Source: Fragilaria crotonensis
Lineage: Eukaryota; Bacillariophyta; Fragilariophyceae; Fragilariales; Fragilariaceae
Assembly (NCBI GenBank): GCA_022925895.1
Contig: JAKSYS010000734.1
Coordinates: forward strand, 1 to 29,392
Direction of reading: 5' to 3'
DNA length: 29,392 nt
Positions 17,190 to 24,829 of this stretch are shown piece by piece. The position numbers were made by a program, and so were the translations under genes. The stretch's first letter is position 1, and each line of letters begins with the position of its first letter. The notes under the pieces were generated by a model, which was given only the letters and a program-made list of their open reading frames with translations, searched no databases and was not told the DNA's origin.

Positions 17190-17682
17190 GGGGAAATTAC
17201 AATATCACGCATTGTTTTGCCACTTTGCAATATAGTACAATGACTTACTATCCACAAATTCGTATTTTACTATATACTACATTTGCAATTGTAATTTACA
17301 ATATCACGCATTTTGAAAAGATACATTTACAATATCACGCATTATTTTGCCCTCTTTTACAATATCACGCTTTTGTCGCCTGCCATGCTCCGCATCCACG
17401 GACAACATGGTACACCGTCTCGTAACAATCCTCCAAGATTGTCGACACTCATCGCTCCACCATGTCATACATACGCAACGAACATCATCATCACTCACTT
17501 CACATGTGTCGTTTGTTAATCAATTATCATACCATAAGTGCGGTCATAATTCTTCTTGTCGCTGTTTTGTTTCAAAAGAGCAACTCCATCTTCATCGATA
17601 TGGTTGACAAAACTCCACCAAATCTGAGTTCAACAGTACTCCCATACACAATCTGCGTGACAGTACTTTACCACAAACAACC
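17190..17682 (+). repeat. Left long TIR of the MULE, four copies of a 14-bp motif
   Basis: TTACAATATCACGC occurs at 17197-17210, 17296-17309, 17327-17340 and 17357-17370. Such iteration in the terminal 180 bp suggests cooperative binding of the transposase. The rest of the arm aligns with the reverse complement of 24204-24695. Confidence 0.88.
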
Positions 17683-17757
17683 GATTGACGTAAATTTCCA
17701 ATCATCTGTGAACAATGATCTCATCATGGCGAATGTCGGCAACACTTCTCGTTTCTT

Positions 17758-17943
17758 CTACTTATTGTCATTGTTACCAACTACATTAGGACAAGTTCTT
17801 CGGTTGTGCCCTCTCTTTCCACAAACAGAACATTTGACAGGAGAATCCTCAGCTACAATGAACTTACTGCGTTTGCGAATTCGTTTTGTTTTTTTGGTCG
17901 TCCAGATTGCCGTTTTGGCATGTCGGGTTCCTTAGTTTCACCA
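17758..17943 (-). pseudogene. C-terminal tail of MULE transposase: AT-hook and zinc knuckle
   Basis: Beyond the transposase stop at 17944, an overlapping frame gives GETKEPDMPKRQSGRPKK, with a GRP AT-hook core. After an A7 run (about 17890-17896) another frame gives KRIRKRSKF and CSVCGKRGHNRRTC, a perfect CX2CX4HX4C knuckle, stopping at 17758. AT-hook plus CCHC knuckle is the usual end of FAR1/MULE transposases, so this is the missing C-terminus cut off by two small indels. Confidence 0.78.
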
Positions 17944-18516
17944 TCATATACAGTTGTTTCCAAGCACACAGGGGAAAACGTTCTTCTTGAAAGTGTTGTG
18001 CACGAACTCAAATGTGTAGAACGGATGGACTAAACTTCGCAGAACATAATTGAATTCTTTTTCCTCCCATTTCCTGAACACTGCACATGCATGCCGACAT
18101 GGGTAAAGGAAGTCCTGCCATACTCCACAGCTGCACCACTCCAAATATGGCTTGACCACAAGGACACGGTCTGGATCACCGTAGGATCGTGCCATCCGTT
18201 GCACATTGTCATCGCCATTTTCATCCACAATTGATATTGGTTCCACCACCTTGAAGTCACCACACCCCACCTCAATCTCATCGACAGTCATAGACGCAGC
18301 GGCATCCCACCTACGCTTCAGAATCTGGGCAACTCTAGGCACCACCTCCGATCCATCTCGCGAAGCATACTTCCTTCGGCAAGTACACACTCTCGTCGTC
18401 ATTATGTCAAGAATTTTGTTCACAGCCTCCAGCCATCCAAGATTCCTTGCTTCTGATAACATACTGTTTGCCGACTCGGAGGTGTTCGAAGTTACAATTC
18501 CATACCGTGGAGGCAA
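17944..18516 (-). CDS. MULE transposase, third catalytic residue and SWIM finger
   Basis: The frame begins PPRYGIVTSNTSESANSML, whose Glu (E14) is the catalytic E of MULE transposases (SNxxESxN). A helical region (WLEAVNKILDIMTTRV) follows, then the SWIM zinc finger WCSCGVWQDFLYPCRHACAVF with CxC...CxH. The true frame extends upstream of 18516 to about 18580 (WRSTQWYSDSPSPSPAQL), where one base separates it from the preceding segment. It ends early at 17944 because of another indel. Confidence 0.87.
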   Translation of the reverse strand: MPPRYGIVTSNTSESANSMLSEARNLGWLEAVNKILDIMTTRVCTCRRKYASRDGSEVVPRVAQILKRRWDAAASMTVDEIEVGCGDFKVVEPISIVDENGDDNVQRMARSYGDPDRVLVVKPYLEWCSCGVWQDFLYPCRHACAVFRKWEEKEFNYVLRSLVHPFYTFEFVHNTFKKNVFPCVLGNNCI

Positions 18517-19307
18517 CTGAGCAGGTGACGGTGACGGTGAATCTGAATACCACTGAGTACTCCGCCACAGAACACCCGACGCGTTATGCTTTCCAAATAT
18601 GTGGCGGCCTCTGGCTTCACCTTTCGAATCTCATCTAGCAACAGGCTCGCATTTCGTGTCGAGAATGACTTAGCTATGGAACAGACAAACTTTGCACACT
18701 GCTTTCCATACTTCTGCGTCACATTTGCCTGGATGTGTCTAGCACAGCTCATCTCGTACTTATTTGGGAACACCGCTTTCAATGCCTCCTTCAGACCTTT
18801 GTCTCTGTCTGAAATGAAAAGAAACGGTGGCCTAACAACACCATCCGTGTCACTGTCGCCGTATCCCTGATCATCAATTATTGGACATGCCTTCTTCAAC
18901 AATTCAAGCATCTTCTTCCACGTCGCTCCATCCTCGTTCCCGGCGCATATCATAAACCCAATGGGGAAGATGTCATTGCACCCACTGAGAACCGATGCCA
19001 TGTACAGAGTTCCCTTGTGTTCGCTCCTCAGATGTGTAGCATCCAAGGACACCACCGGCCGAACAAACTTGAGCACCCCGTTCATGATACCGGGAAATAC
19101 GTGAAGATCGACAAGTCTCTTTTCCTCATCCCTAGTATACCCAATCACAGAACCTGGATTACTTTTGTTCAAGCCCTCCAAAAATGGAATGATCATTTGG
19201 AAGTTTTTCACGACAGCATTTCTAACGCTACTAGTTTGAAAGCGCAGCGCCCTGTACGCTGTCATGTATGAAATGACAACTCCCGACTTCGTTGCAGCTG
19301 TCTTCAC
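18492..19307 (-). CDS. MULE transposase core, first two catalytic Asp
   Basis: VVSLDATHLRSEHKGTLY carries the first Asp (D89), and FLFISDRDKGLKEAL the second (D167). MSCARHIQANVTQKYG matches the CxxH region following the second Asp in MULE transposases. GCNDIFPIGFMICAGNEDGATW is the conserved A-x-E-x-x-x-x-W block. The listed start is a GTG; the frame continues upstream to about 19340, where it reads GAPTPADVVKTAATKSG. It thus joins the end of the Ulp1-containing frame through a one-base frameshift. A second shift near 18580 separates it from the E-containing part. Confidence 0.9.
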   Translation of the reverse strand: MKTAATKSGVVISYMTAYRALRFQTSSVRNAVVKNFQMIIPFLEGLNKSNPGSVIGYTRDEEKRLVDLHVFPGIMNGVLKFVRPVVSLDATHLRSEHKGTLYMASVLSGCNDIFPIGFMICAGNEDGATWKKMLELLKKACPIIDDQGYGDSDTDGVVRPPFLFISDRDKGLKEALKAVFPNKYEMSCARHIQANVTQKYGKQCAKFVCSIAKSFSTRNASLLLDEIRKVKPEAATYLESITRRVFCGGVLSGIQIHRHRHLLSCLHGMEL

Positions 19308-20920
19308 GACATCTGCCGGTGTTGGAGCTCCTTCTTTGTGCGAACAATCTGATCGATAACATCATCAAGCTCTGCGTTTCGCCTCTTCTTCCACTTCCTC
19401 CCATCAGCTGCCTGTTTAGGTCGGCACACCTCACTGTGCACACCTGTAATCTTTCGGACGCAGAACATCAGGTCGGATCGCCGCCTGGATATCAATACAC
19501 GAAACGGACAGTCGACGTGCTCCATACATTGATATTGTTTGAAACGGTCGCTAATGGAACGTTGCACTCTTAAACGATTTCCCGATCTGACCTCATACTT
19601 TTCGATGAACGGTTCTACCTCCTCCAAGGTTGAGAAGCAGTCAATGTTCGCATCACCAAGGATATCATACAATACATAATCCTGTGACTTTGTAGCTACC
19701 GAACTTCCCTGCTTTCCTTCGACTTGTTCCTCTGCTGTGAGCGTGGAAGTGCCGACGCTGTGGTCGTGCTTCTCCTTGCCATCGGACTGCACACTGGACT
19801 CGTCACTGCTGTCGCAGGTGACATACTCGTCATCATCATCGTCTACTAACTCAACCTTGTCGTCGTCGTCGTCGTCATCGTCGTCGTTGTTGTGATTCTC
19901 AGTCCTCTTCTCTATCCTCGCCTGCGCTCTGTCTGTTGTTTTTGCCAACAAGAGCTTGCCCACCCTGGCAGGACGATCTGCCTCAGCCTGCAGCGTCGTC
20001 AACACCAAGACAGCAGCGCTCACATCACTGTCGGAACTGTGCCTTCGTTCCTTCTTCGGTTCTTTATGAACTACCTCCAGCCCGAAACTCTCTAAGATGC
20101 TACTTCCGCGCAACCGCGGAAAGCAATCGCGCACAACCTGACTTGTTGTTCCCAAGTCAGCACCATCCCCCCCAAATACTGTCACCAGCCTACTTCGCAG
20201 TTTGGTGACGTCTTGTTGCCGAAACGTTTCTCTCGTGACATCAATGCCCTCGATGAGGTGTAATACAACACCCACTGCAAACAAGCCGCAGTCAAACCCA
20301 TTTTTCTGGATGGGACAATCGCAATAATGCACCCTGCCAATCAGCGCCGCGTCACTTTCCCTTAGGTGTGCATGTTTCTTCTCGTGTAGAATGAAATTGT
20401 GAATGAATAAATTCACAACCTTTACGATGCGTAGGACATCGGGGTGAACCTGACGTGTGCGGCGTACCAGGGAATCATAAAACGTCATGTCATTTACGAA
20501 CTCCGGCGTCGAGATCGAACAGTCCAGGCATAGCACAAAAAAATGATTTCCCAACACAATCGGGATAAGCAGCCTGTTGAGAGTACGCGCCGATCCAAAA
20601 CAAGCTTTCATTTGTTGCCGAATACGAGCGACGTTCCGACTACGAGCAAGTTTACGTCCTTTCGTCGTCTCGTCTTCCACGAGTTCTGGATTATCATTGA
20701 TCAAGTCATTACATGAATTGAAGTACTCATAGGTGCCAAGGCTTCCAATGTGAGATGCATTCGTGGAAATTACCTCCTGGGGAGGGACAGATCGCTGCAA
20801 TATACAGTCCAACAGCAACGTGCTTAACCAAGCATTTGTTGACAGCGCAGAAGTGTCCTCACTACTGGGTGAGATCCATCCAGAAAAGCGAGGATCTCCC
20901 GGAAAGTGTGCCTCCTTCAT
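19304..20920 (-). CDS. Ulp1 (C48) protease fused to MuDR-type DNA-binding domain
   Basis: 538 aa. Residues about 30-240 are a Ulp1/SENP-like cysteine protease, with triad residues H126 (GNHFFVLCLD), D149 (FYDSL) and C211 (NGFDCGLFAVG), plus the oxyanion Q205. An acidic linker rich in Asp follows (about 345-375). The C-terminal 110 residues contain FIEKYEVRSGNRLRVQRS...YQCMEHVDCPFRVLI...GVHSEVCRP, the zinc-binding N-terminal domain of MuDR/FAR1 transposases. That domain should directly precede the transposase core, which begins in the next frame at about 19340. So protease and transposase probably formed one protein. Ulp1 domains process or remove SUMO-like modifiers and are known in some MULEs; the role here is inferred. 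Confidence 0.88.
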   Translation of the reverse strand: MKEAHFPGDPRFSGWISPSSEDTSALSTNAWLSTLLLDCILQRSVPPQEVISTNASHIGSLGTYEYFNSCNDLINDNPELVEDETTKGRKLARSRNVARIRQQMKACFGSARTLNRLLIPIVLGNHFFVLCLDCSISTPEFVNDMTFYDSLVRRTRQVHPDVLRIVKVVNLFIHNFILHEKKHAHLRESDAALIGRVHYCDCPIQKNGFDCGLFAVGVVLHLIEGIDVTRETFRQQDVTKLRSRLVTVFGGDGADLGTTSQVVRDCFPRLRGSSILESFGLEVVHKEPKKERRHSSDSDVSAAVLVLTTLQAEADRPARVGKLLLAKTTDRAQARIEKRTENHNNDDDDDDDDDKVELVDDDDDEYVTCDSSDESSVQSDGKEKHDHSVGTSTLTAEEQVEGKQGSSVATKSQDYVLYDILGDANIDCFSTLEEVEPFIEKYEVRSGNRLRVQRSISDRFKQYQCMEHVDCPFRVLISRRRSDLMFCVRKITGVHSEVCRPKQAADGRKWKKRRNAELDDVIDQIVRTKKELQHRQMS

Positions 20921-21454
20921 GGTTTATTTGTGGTGATCGCAACACAACTCCCAAGACAACGTCAAGAAACGAAGACGACCAACGACGGCTCCAGAATTCG
21001 ATCTACGGTAGTAAAAGTGGTACTCCTACTCATCCGTATTATGTGTAAGTTAAACGCTTAAGTGTTTGGCATTTTCTTTCATTGCAAAACGTGCCTGCGT
21101 TTTGCTATCCAAAGAAACAAAAATTACTGCAGTTGTTGGAGGGATTGGTGTGTCATATATTATCATTCCAGTACACACTAATTTTCATGACTAGAGAGAA
21201 ACATCAAAATTTTGTTATCCTTCGCGCGCTGGTACTCTAAGTAGTAGTTTATGATTCAAATCCAAGCGAAATTCAACGTAGAAGATGTACTGGGCGAAGA
21301 ATTTTGCGCGGACTTTCACAGCCAACACATTTCACTGCGGCGTCACTTCCCACTTTAGATTACTTCTTCCTGTCTTCTTGTTGTAAACTCATTCCGGACA
21401 ATCTTCGATTCAGCACATCTCAAGGTAACGTCCCGTCACGTCGTCACTACTAAG

Positions 21455-21502
21455 AGCGCATCATCATTTCCCTGCCATCTAGCCGGGAATGGTTGTTGCG
21501 TT
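21455..21502 (+). promoter_or_regulatory. Hairpin 1 with loop TGCCATCTAGCC
   Basis: Left arm 21455-21472 (AGCGCATCATCATTTCCC) pairs with 21485-21502 (GGGAATGGTTGTTGCGTT) at about 14 of 18 positions, leaving the 12-nt loop 21473-21484. Confidence 0.7.
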
Positions 21503-21548
21503 GAGTAGAACGAGGTGTTCTTGACGTAGGGTTACAGCCGTTGTCACC

Positions 21549-21590
21549 GAAACAAATTCCGTCTGCCATCTAGCCGACAGAGTTTGTTTC
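21549..21590 (+). promoter_or_regulatory. Hairpin 2 with loop TGCCATCTAGCC
   Basis: GAAACAAATTCCGTC (21549-21563) pairs with GACAGAGTTTGTTTC (21576-21590) at 14 of 15 positions counting one G-T wobble; weaker pairing continues outward to about 21534 and 21605. The loop at 21564-21575 is identical to that of hairpin 1, while the stem sequence is unrelated. Confidence 0.78.
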
Positions 21591-21604
21591 ACTGTCAACA
21601 ACTA

Positions 21605-21643
21605 TACAGTACTCTCCTGCCATCTAGCCGGAAGTGTACAGTA
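21605..21643 (+). promoter_or_regulatory. Hairpin 3 with loop TGCCATCTAGCC
   Basis: TACAGTACTCTCC (21605-21617) pairs with GGAAGTGTACAGTA (21630-21643) with one bulge and two or three mismatches. Same loop, at 21618-21629, and 18 nt before the probable start codon at 21661. Confidence 0.68.
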
Positions 21644-21660
21644 TTGGCAAACCACCAGCC

Positions 21661-22095
21661 ATGTCGGACTTGATACCGAATGAAGACAACGATACGTTGA
21701 AGGCGCGATGTCGGACGTCCATTTGTCGGTCAACTGTGCTCAACTTTGGAAAGGAAAATCCACGTGTAGTAGTGGTGGATCCTTCGAGAAAACGGTTAAG
21801 TAACAAGATGCCGAAGAAACGCAAGCAGAGGAATTACTTTCCTTCCAGTCCAAAGGTGTTGGCGCTTCTACTAAAGTGCTTCCCCATGAACGGCGGTAAT
21901 TTCAGTGAAGGTGGGGATTTCGCGACTGCGTTTCGCGATGCGGTGAAGACAGGGACAATGAAGGGAGAGGTCGAGTATGCGGGACACCCTTGCGATGGAT
22001 TGCGTATGCGCTTGCTTGCTCGTTCGGTCTCAACAATGATTCCGATCGTAGTACTGCCATCACGCAATTGCGGTCTGTTGATGACATTTTCATGA
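21661..22095 (+). CDS. N-terminal part of the MULE rightward gene
   Basis: From ATG 21661 (MSDLIPNEDNDTLKARC) the frame includes a basic run MPKKRKQRNY, a possible nuclear signal, and ends soundly at about 21980 (FRDAVKTGTMKGEVEYAG). After that the neighbouring frame (LRWIAYALACSFGLNNDSD) is the better continuation, so a one-base change lies near 21980-21990. No known domain is recognised in this part. The start is chosen over an earlier in-frame GTG at 21634 because the latter falls inside hairpin 3. Confidence 0.6.
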   Translation: MSDLIPNEDNDTLKARCRTSICRSTVLNFGKENPRVVVVDPSRKRLSNKMPKKRKQRNYFPSSPKVLALLLKCFPMNGGNFSEGGDFATAFRDAVKTGTMKGEVEYAGHPCDGLRMRLLARSVSTMIPIVVLPSRNCGLLMTFS

Positions 22096-22910
22096 AGCAC
22101 GGATCATCATCGGAATTCCTCTCGGAATTCATCCTCATGGATGTCATCTGCAATCGGAAGATTACTCCGACAGCTGCCGCGGCGTTGGGTATAAGTGGCT
22201 CTGGTACCTTGGGTGACGACGACGTCGTTCTGGCACCTGCGTCTGAAGAAGAAGACCTGGATGACATCAATGACTTCAAGTACAGGACTCTCCTTGCATT
22301 CCTCCCAGGGGCGGGTGTATTTTACGCCGTAAGGGACTGGCGCAGAAAGTCAGAAGGTGTTGATGGCTCCAGGATAGCCATGGACATAAGTTGGTTTCGT
22401 CTAAAGACGGGCATGGAGCACTCTCCACAGTTGGACTTGCAATTTGGGGAGGATGGGTACGTTAAAAGATTTGCCAGCGTTACAAGTGCGGGGTCGCCAC
22501 CATCTACTTTTGTGTCTGCGTGGAGAGTTTCGTACCATCCCGCCGCAATAAATTTTCCGCGTGAAGTGTTCACGTCAACACAGTGCGCGGATCACGAAGG
22601 CCCAAGGATGCCACCGGATCTTATCTCTGGCCATGATGTGGGTGTGTGGCCAGTTCCTGACCGAGCTCAAGAATACAACCGCCGCCTTGTCAACTCTAAT
22701 TCCACGAGGGTGGGTGGTCGTCATTACGCTCCTGGATGCTTGCATCTTAACATCCCGGATACTTGCTGGATTGTTGATCCTGAGGAACGCCCATTCGTTG
22801 ACATCATAGTTGACATTGAGCCGCCAGTGTCAAGCATGATTGGGAGGAAGTCCGTCATCATGGTCGAAGCATTCTTGATGCGTCACTCAAGTCGCGGTAT
22901 TGTCATCTAA
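21990..22910 (+). CDS. Middle part of the MULE rightward gene, unknown domain
   Basis: 306 aa, formally from a TTG but really a continuation of the segment starting at 21661. Regular segments (FLPGAGVFYAVRDWRRK, HDVGVWPVPDRAQEYNRRLV, APGCLHLNIPDTCWIVDPEERP, PFVDIIVDIEPPVSSM) indicate a folded domain without a motif I can name. Near 22865 the frame drifts (MRHSSRGIVI, stop), while another frame reads LDASLKSRYCHLKQQYDVVGCLDAIVEHNS and leads into the next segment. So the three frames are pieces of one gene of about 790 codons. Confidence 0.65.
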   Translation: MRWIAYALACSFGLNNDSDRSTAITQLRSVDDIFMKHGSSSEFLSEFILMDVICNRKITPTAAAALGISGSGTLGDDDVVLAPASEEEDLDDINDFKYRTLLAFLPGAGVFYAVRDWRRKSEGVDGSRIAMDISWFRLKTGMEHSPQLDLQFGEDGYVKRFASVTSAGSPPSTFVSAWRVSYHPAAINFPREVFTSTQCADHEGPRMPPDLISGHDVGVWPVPDRAQEYNRRLVNSNSTRVGGRHYAPGCLHLNIPDTCWIVDPEERPFVDIIVDIEPPVSSMIGRKSVIMVEAFLMRHSSRGIVI

Positions 22911-22948
22911 AGCAACAATATGACGTTGTCGGTTGCCTAGATGCAATT

Positions 22949-24052
22949 GTGGAACACAACTCGCTTCTGCGTCGGCATGTACCTGTTGGAACGGCGAGAC
23001 AGAACAAAGGAGATGTTGGGACAATGCATGCCATCGGGACACGAGTGCTCCTTGACGGATCGGGTACTGTTGGGTACGCCGCTAACTATAAGGTGCCGCA
23101 AACAGTACTGAAAAGGTTTATAGCGGCGTTCGCAACCGTCGGTATGTGCTGTTTTCCCGATGTGCTATCTGTTGTTCAACACATGGAAGCCGATTCATCT
23201 CTTCCACCCATTGCTCCGATGGGTGAGAATGACTGCAATGGAATCCGGGTGGGTTACACGATTGATATGAGCGTTGACCTAGGAAACGCGTCGCATTTCG
23301 ACGTAAACGACGCGTCGCAGGGATTTAGTGTGTGGACAGAGGAAATGCCCGGTTGTGCATCAAACTGGTACTTGATCTTCCCCAATTTGCACGGAAGGAG
23401 GCCATGCGGAACGGAGTACAATGGCATTGCCGTCAAGCTTTATCATGGGACAGCCATAAGTTGGGACGGACGTGCTGTGAGACATTGCACGTCGGTGTCT
23501 CGACCGGATGGGCCAGGTACAGCACCAGTACGCTCGGGTTGTTGGAATGGCAACAATCACTTATATGGCACCTTCACGGCAGCCAAGGAAAAAATTGTGG
23601 CAGCAGGTCGATGTCGTGCTTCTGGAAATAGTGCGGCAGCAGATGTTGTCACGAATGTGGCACATTCAAATGCAAGGCGCCCGAAGAGACTATTCCACGA
23701 GGTGAATGAGAAGGACGACGAAATAAAGAAGATCACCACTGGATCCCATGACCGTAATGACAGCGATGACGAGGCAGAAACATACATTCGTCGTTGTATT
23801 CGGCATGGTTGTCGTTACAACGATGACGACGTTATGATGGGTACTGCGAGAGGGATGCAGGAGGAGGAAGGGACGGCACGTCAATTCCAGTCTGACCTGG
23901 AAATGACGAGTGACGAAGACTGTCCTAGAGTGCAGGCACGGAGGAGGCAGGCAATGCGTAATCGTTTGTTGGGTCTGGATTTGTACAGACCTGACGGCGA
24001 TGAAGAATGCTGTTCAAAAGATACTGATGACGAGGATGAAGAAGACGATTGA
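22949..24052 (+). CDS. Putative 2OG-Fe(II) oxygenase-like C-terminal part of MULE gene
   Basis: 367 aa from a formal GTG; the open frame continues upstream to about 22865. Residues 100-215 show GIRVGYTIDMSVDLGNASHFDVNDASQGF, with an HxD pair (H116, D118). Then comes KLYHGTAISWDGRAVRHCTSVSRPDG, with H179 and R185, and finally NNHLYGTFTAAKEKIV. HxD, a His about 60 residues later and an Arg just beyond match the metal and 2-oxoglutarate ligands of double-stranded beta-helix dioxygenases, the fold of AlkB and TET/JBP. The WDG-x-x-x-RH turn before the distal His also fits. The last 140 residues are highly charged and acidic, ending DDEDEEDD. If correct, the element carries an oxygenase that could act on DNA or protein; the substrate cannot be read from sequence. 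Confidence 0.55.
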   Translation: MEHNSLLRRHVPVGTARQNKGDVGTMHAIGTRVLLDGSGTVGYAANYKVPQTVLKRFIAAFATVGMCCFPDVLSVVQHMEADSSLPPIAPMGENDCNGIRVGYTIDMSVDLGNASHFDVNDASQGFSVWTEEMPGCASNWYLIFPNLHGRRPCGTEYNGIAVKLYHGTAISWDGRAVRHCTSVSRPDGPGTAPVRSGCWNGNNHLYGTFTAAKEKIVAAGRCRASGNSAAADVVTNVAHSNARRPKRLFHEVNEKDDEIKKITTGSHDRNDSDDEAETYIRRCIRHGCRYNDDDVMMGTARGMQEEEGTARQFQSDLEMTSDEDCPRVQARRRQAMRNRLLGLDLYRPDGDEECCSKDTDDEDEEDD

Positions 24053-24203
24053 TGTTGATGTTAATGATAACTAACTTGCAGGGCAACTGCTAAGTATAAC
24101 GGTAGCAACGTGAGTATAAAGGAAAAGTAGTGGACACATTTGTAAGGCAATGTCATGTTGCCTTTCATGGACTTTGCTACCTCAGTAGGTTGGTCGTCGT
24201 ACG

Positions 24204-24695
24204 AGTTGTTTGTGGTACTGTACTGTGAGGCAGATCTTGTATGGGTATACTGTTGATGTCAGATTTGGTGGAGCTTCGTCGACCATATAGATGAAGATGA
24301 AGTTGCTCTTTGAAAGAAAAGAGCACAACAAAGAATTATGACCGCACTTAAACCATGATATTTGATAAACGAACGACACATGTGAAGTGCGTGATGAAGA
24401 TGTTCGTTGTGTATGTATGACATGGTGGAGCGATGAGTGTGGTCCATCTTGGATGAATGTTACGAGACGGTGTACCATGATGTCCGTGGAGGTCGAGCAT
24501 GGCAGGCGACAAAAGCGTGATATAGTAAAAAAGGGCAAAACAATGCGTGATATTGTAAATGTATCTTTTCAAAATGCGTGATATTGTAAAATACAATTGC
24601 AAATGTAGTATATAGTAAAATATGAATTTGTGGATAGTAAGTCATTGTACTATATTGCAAAGTGGCAAAAAAATGCGTGATATTGTAATTTCCCC
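24204..24695 (-). repeat. Right long TIR of the MULE, four copies of the motif
   Basis: GCGTGATATTGTAA occurs at 24545-24558, 24576-24589 and 24675-24688, with a one-mismatch copy at 24515-24528. These are the same relative places as in the left arm. Confidence 0.88.
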
Positions 24696-24704
24696 TAATT
24701 TTAT
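24696..24704 (+). repeat. 9-bp target-site duplication, right copy (TAATTTTAT)
   Basis: Immediately follows the terminal CCCC of the MULE and precedes the displaced end of the LTR. Confidence 0.93.
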
Positions 24705-24720
24705 CGTGTCCCTTTAATCA
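24705..24720 (-). repeat. Right LTR, displaced last 16 bp
   Basis: CGTGTCCCTTTAATCA matches 11330-11345 exactly, completing the LTR that was split at 17189. Confidence 0.88.
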
Positions 24721-24722
24721 AT

Positions 24723-24753
24723 GGGACGACTTTCCCTGCTGTGATAGACGCAA
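24723..24753 (+). repeat. 31-bp direct repeat flanking the copia element, right copy
   Basis: Exact copy of 11137-11167, just beyond the end of the right LTR at 24720 and 77 bp before the GH20 start codon. Confidence 0.85.
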
Positions 24754-24829
24754 TGTGGCCTTAATTCTCGGTGCAGAAAGTTTACACGTGCGTTATTGCT
24801 GCTGATACTCCAGAAGGACTTTATCAACC

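Larger units (their letters stand above)
20921..21660. promoter_or_regulatory. Divergent intergenic region of the MULE
   Basis: 740 bp between the two outward-facing genes, presumably holding both promoters. No long frame fits. The rightmost 200 bp carry three hairpins with a common loop (listed separately) that would lie in the leader of the rightward gene. A GTAAGT at about 21044 could be a splice donor, but no acceptor can be fixed. Confidence 0.6.
17190..24695. mobile_element. Mutator-like element (MULE), 7.5 kb, long TIRs, 9-bp TSD
   Basis: The element begins GGGGAAATTACAATATCACG and ends with the inverse. TIRs of about 490 bp (17190-17682 and 24204-24695) are roughly 90% alike by eye. 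It is flanked by TAATTTTAT on both sides (17181-17189 and 24696-24704), the 9-bp duplication typical of Mutator. The target is the 5' LTR of a copia element, so order of events is clear. It holds two divergent transcription units: Ulp1-transposase leftward (20920 to about 17758) and an oxygenase-like protein rightward (21661 to 24052). Both have single-base frameshifts. Confidence 0.92.
11168..24720 (-). mobile_element. Ty1/copia (CoDi-like) LTR retrotransposon carrying a nested MULE
   Basis: Gag, integrase, reverse transcriptase and RNase H follow in copia order on the minus strand (16531 down to 11477) between two direct LTRs. The left LTR is 11168-11345. The right is 17042-17189 plus 24705-24720, split by the Mutator-like element. 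Without that insertion the element is about 6.05 kb. The LTRs begin TG and end CA in plus orientation, except that the right copy has TA for TG. They differ by a 14-bp indel and about three substitutions in 164 aligned bases. Several single-base frameshifts break the polyprotein, so this copy is probably inactive. No 5-bp duplication is seen; a 31-bp repeat flanks it instead. Confidence 0.88.
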
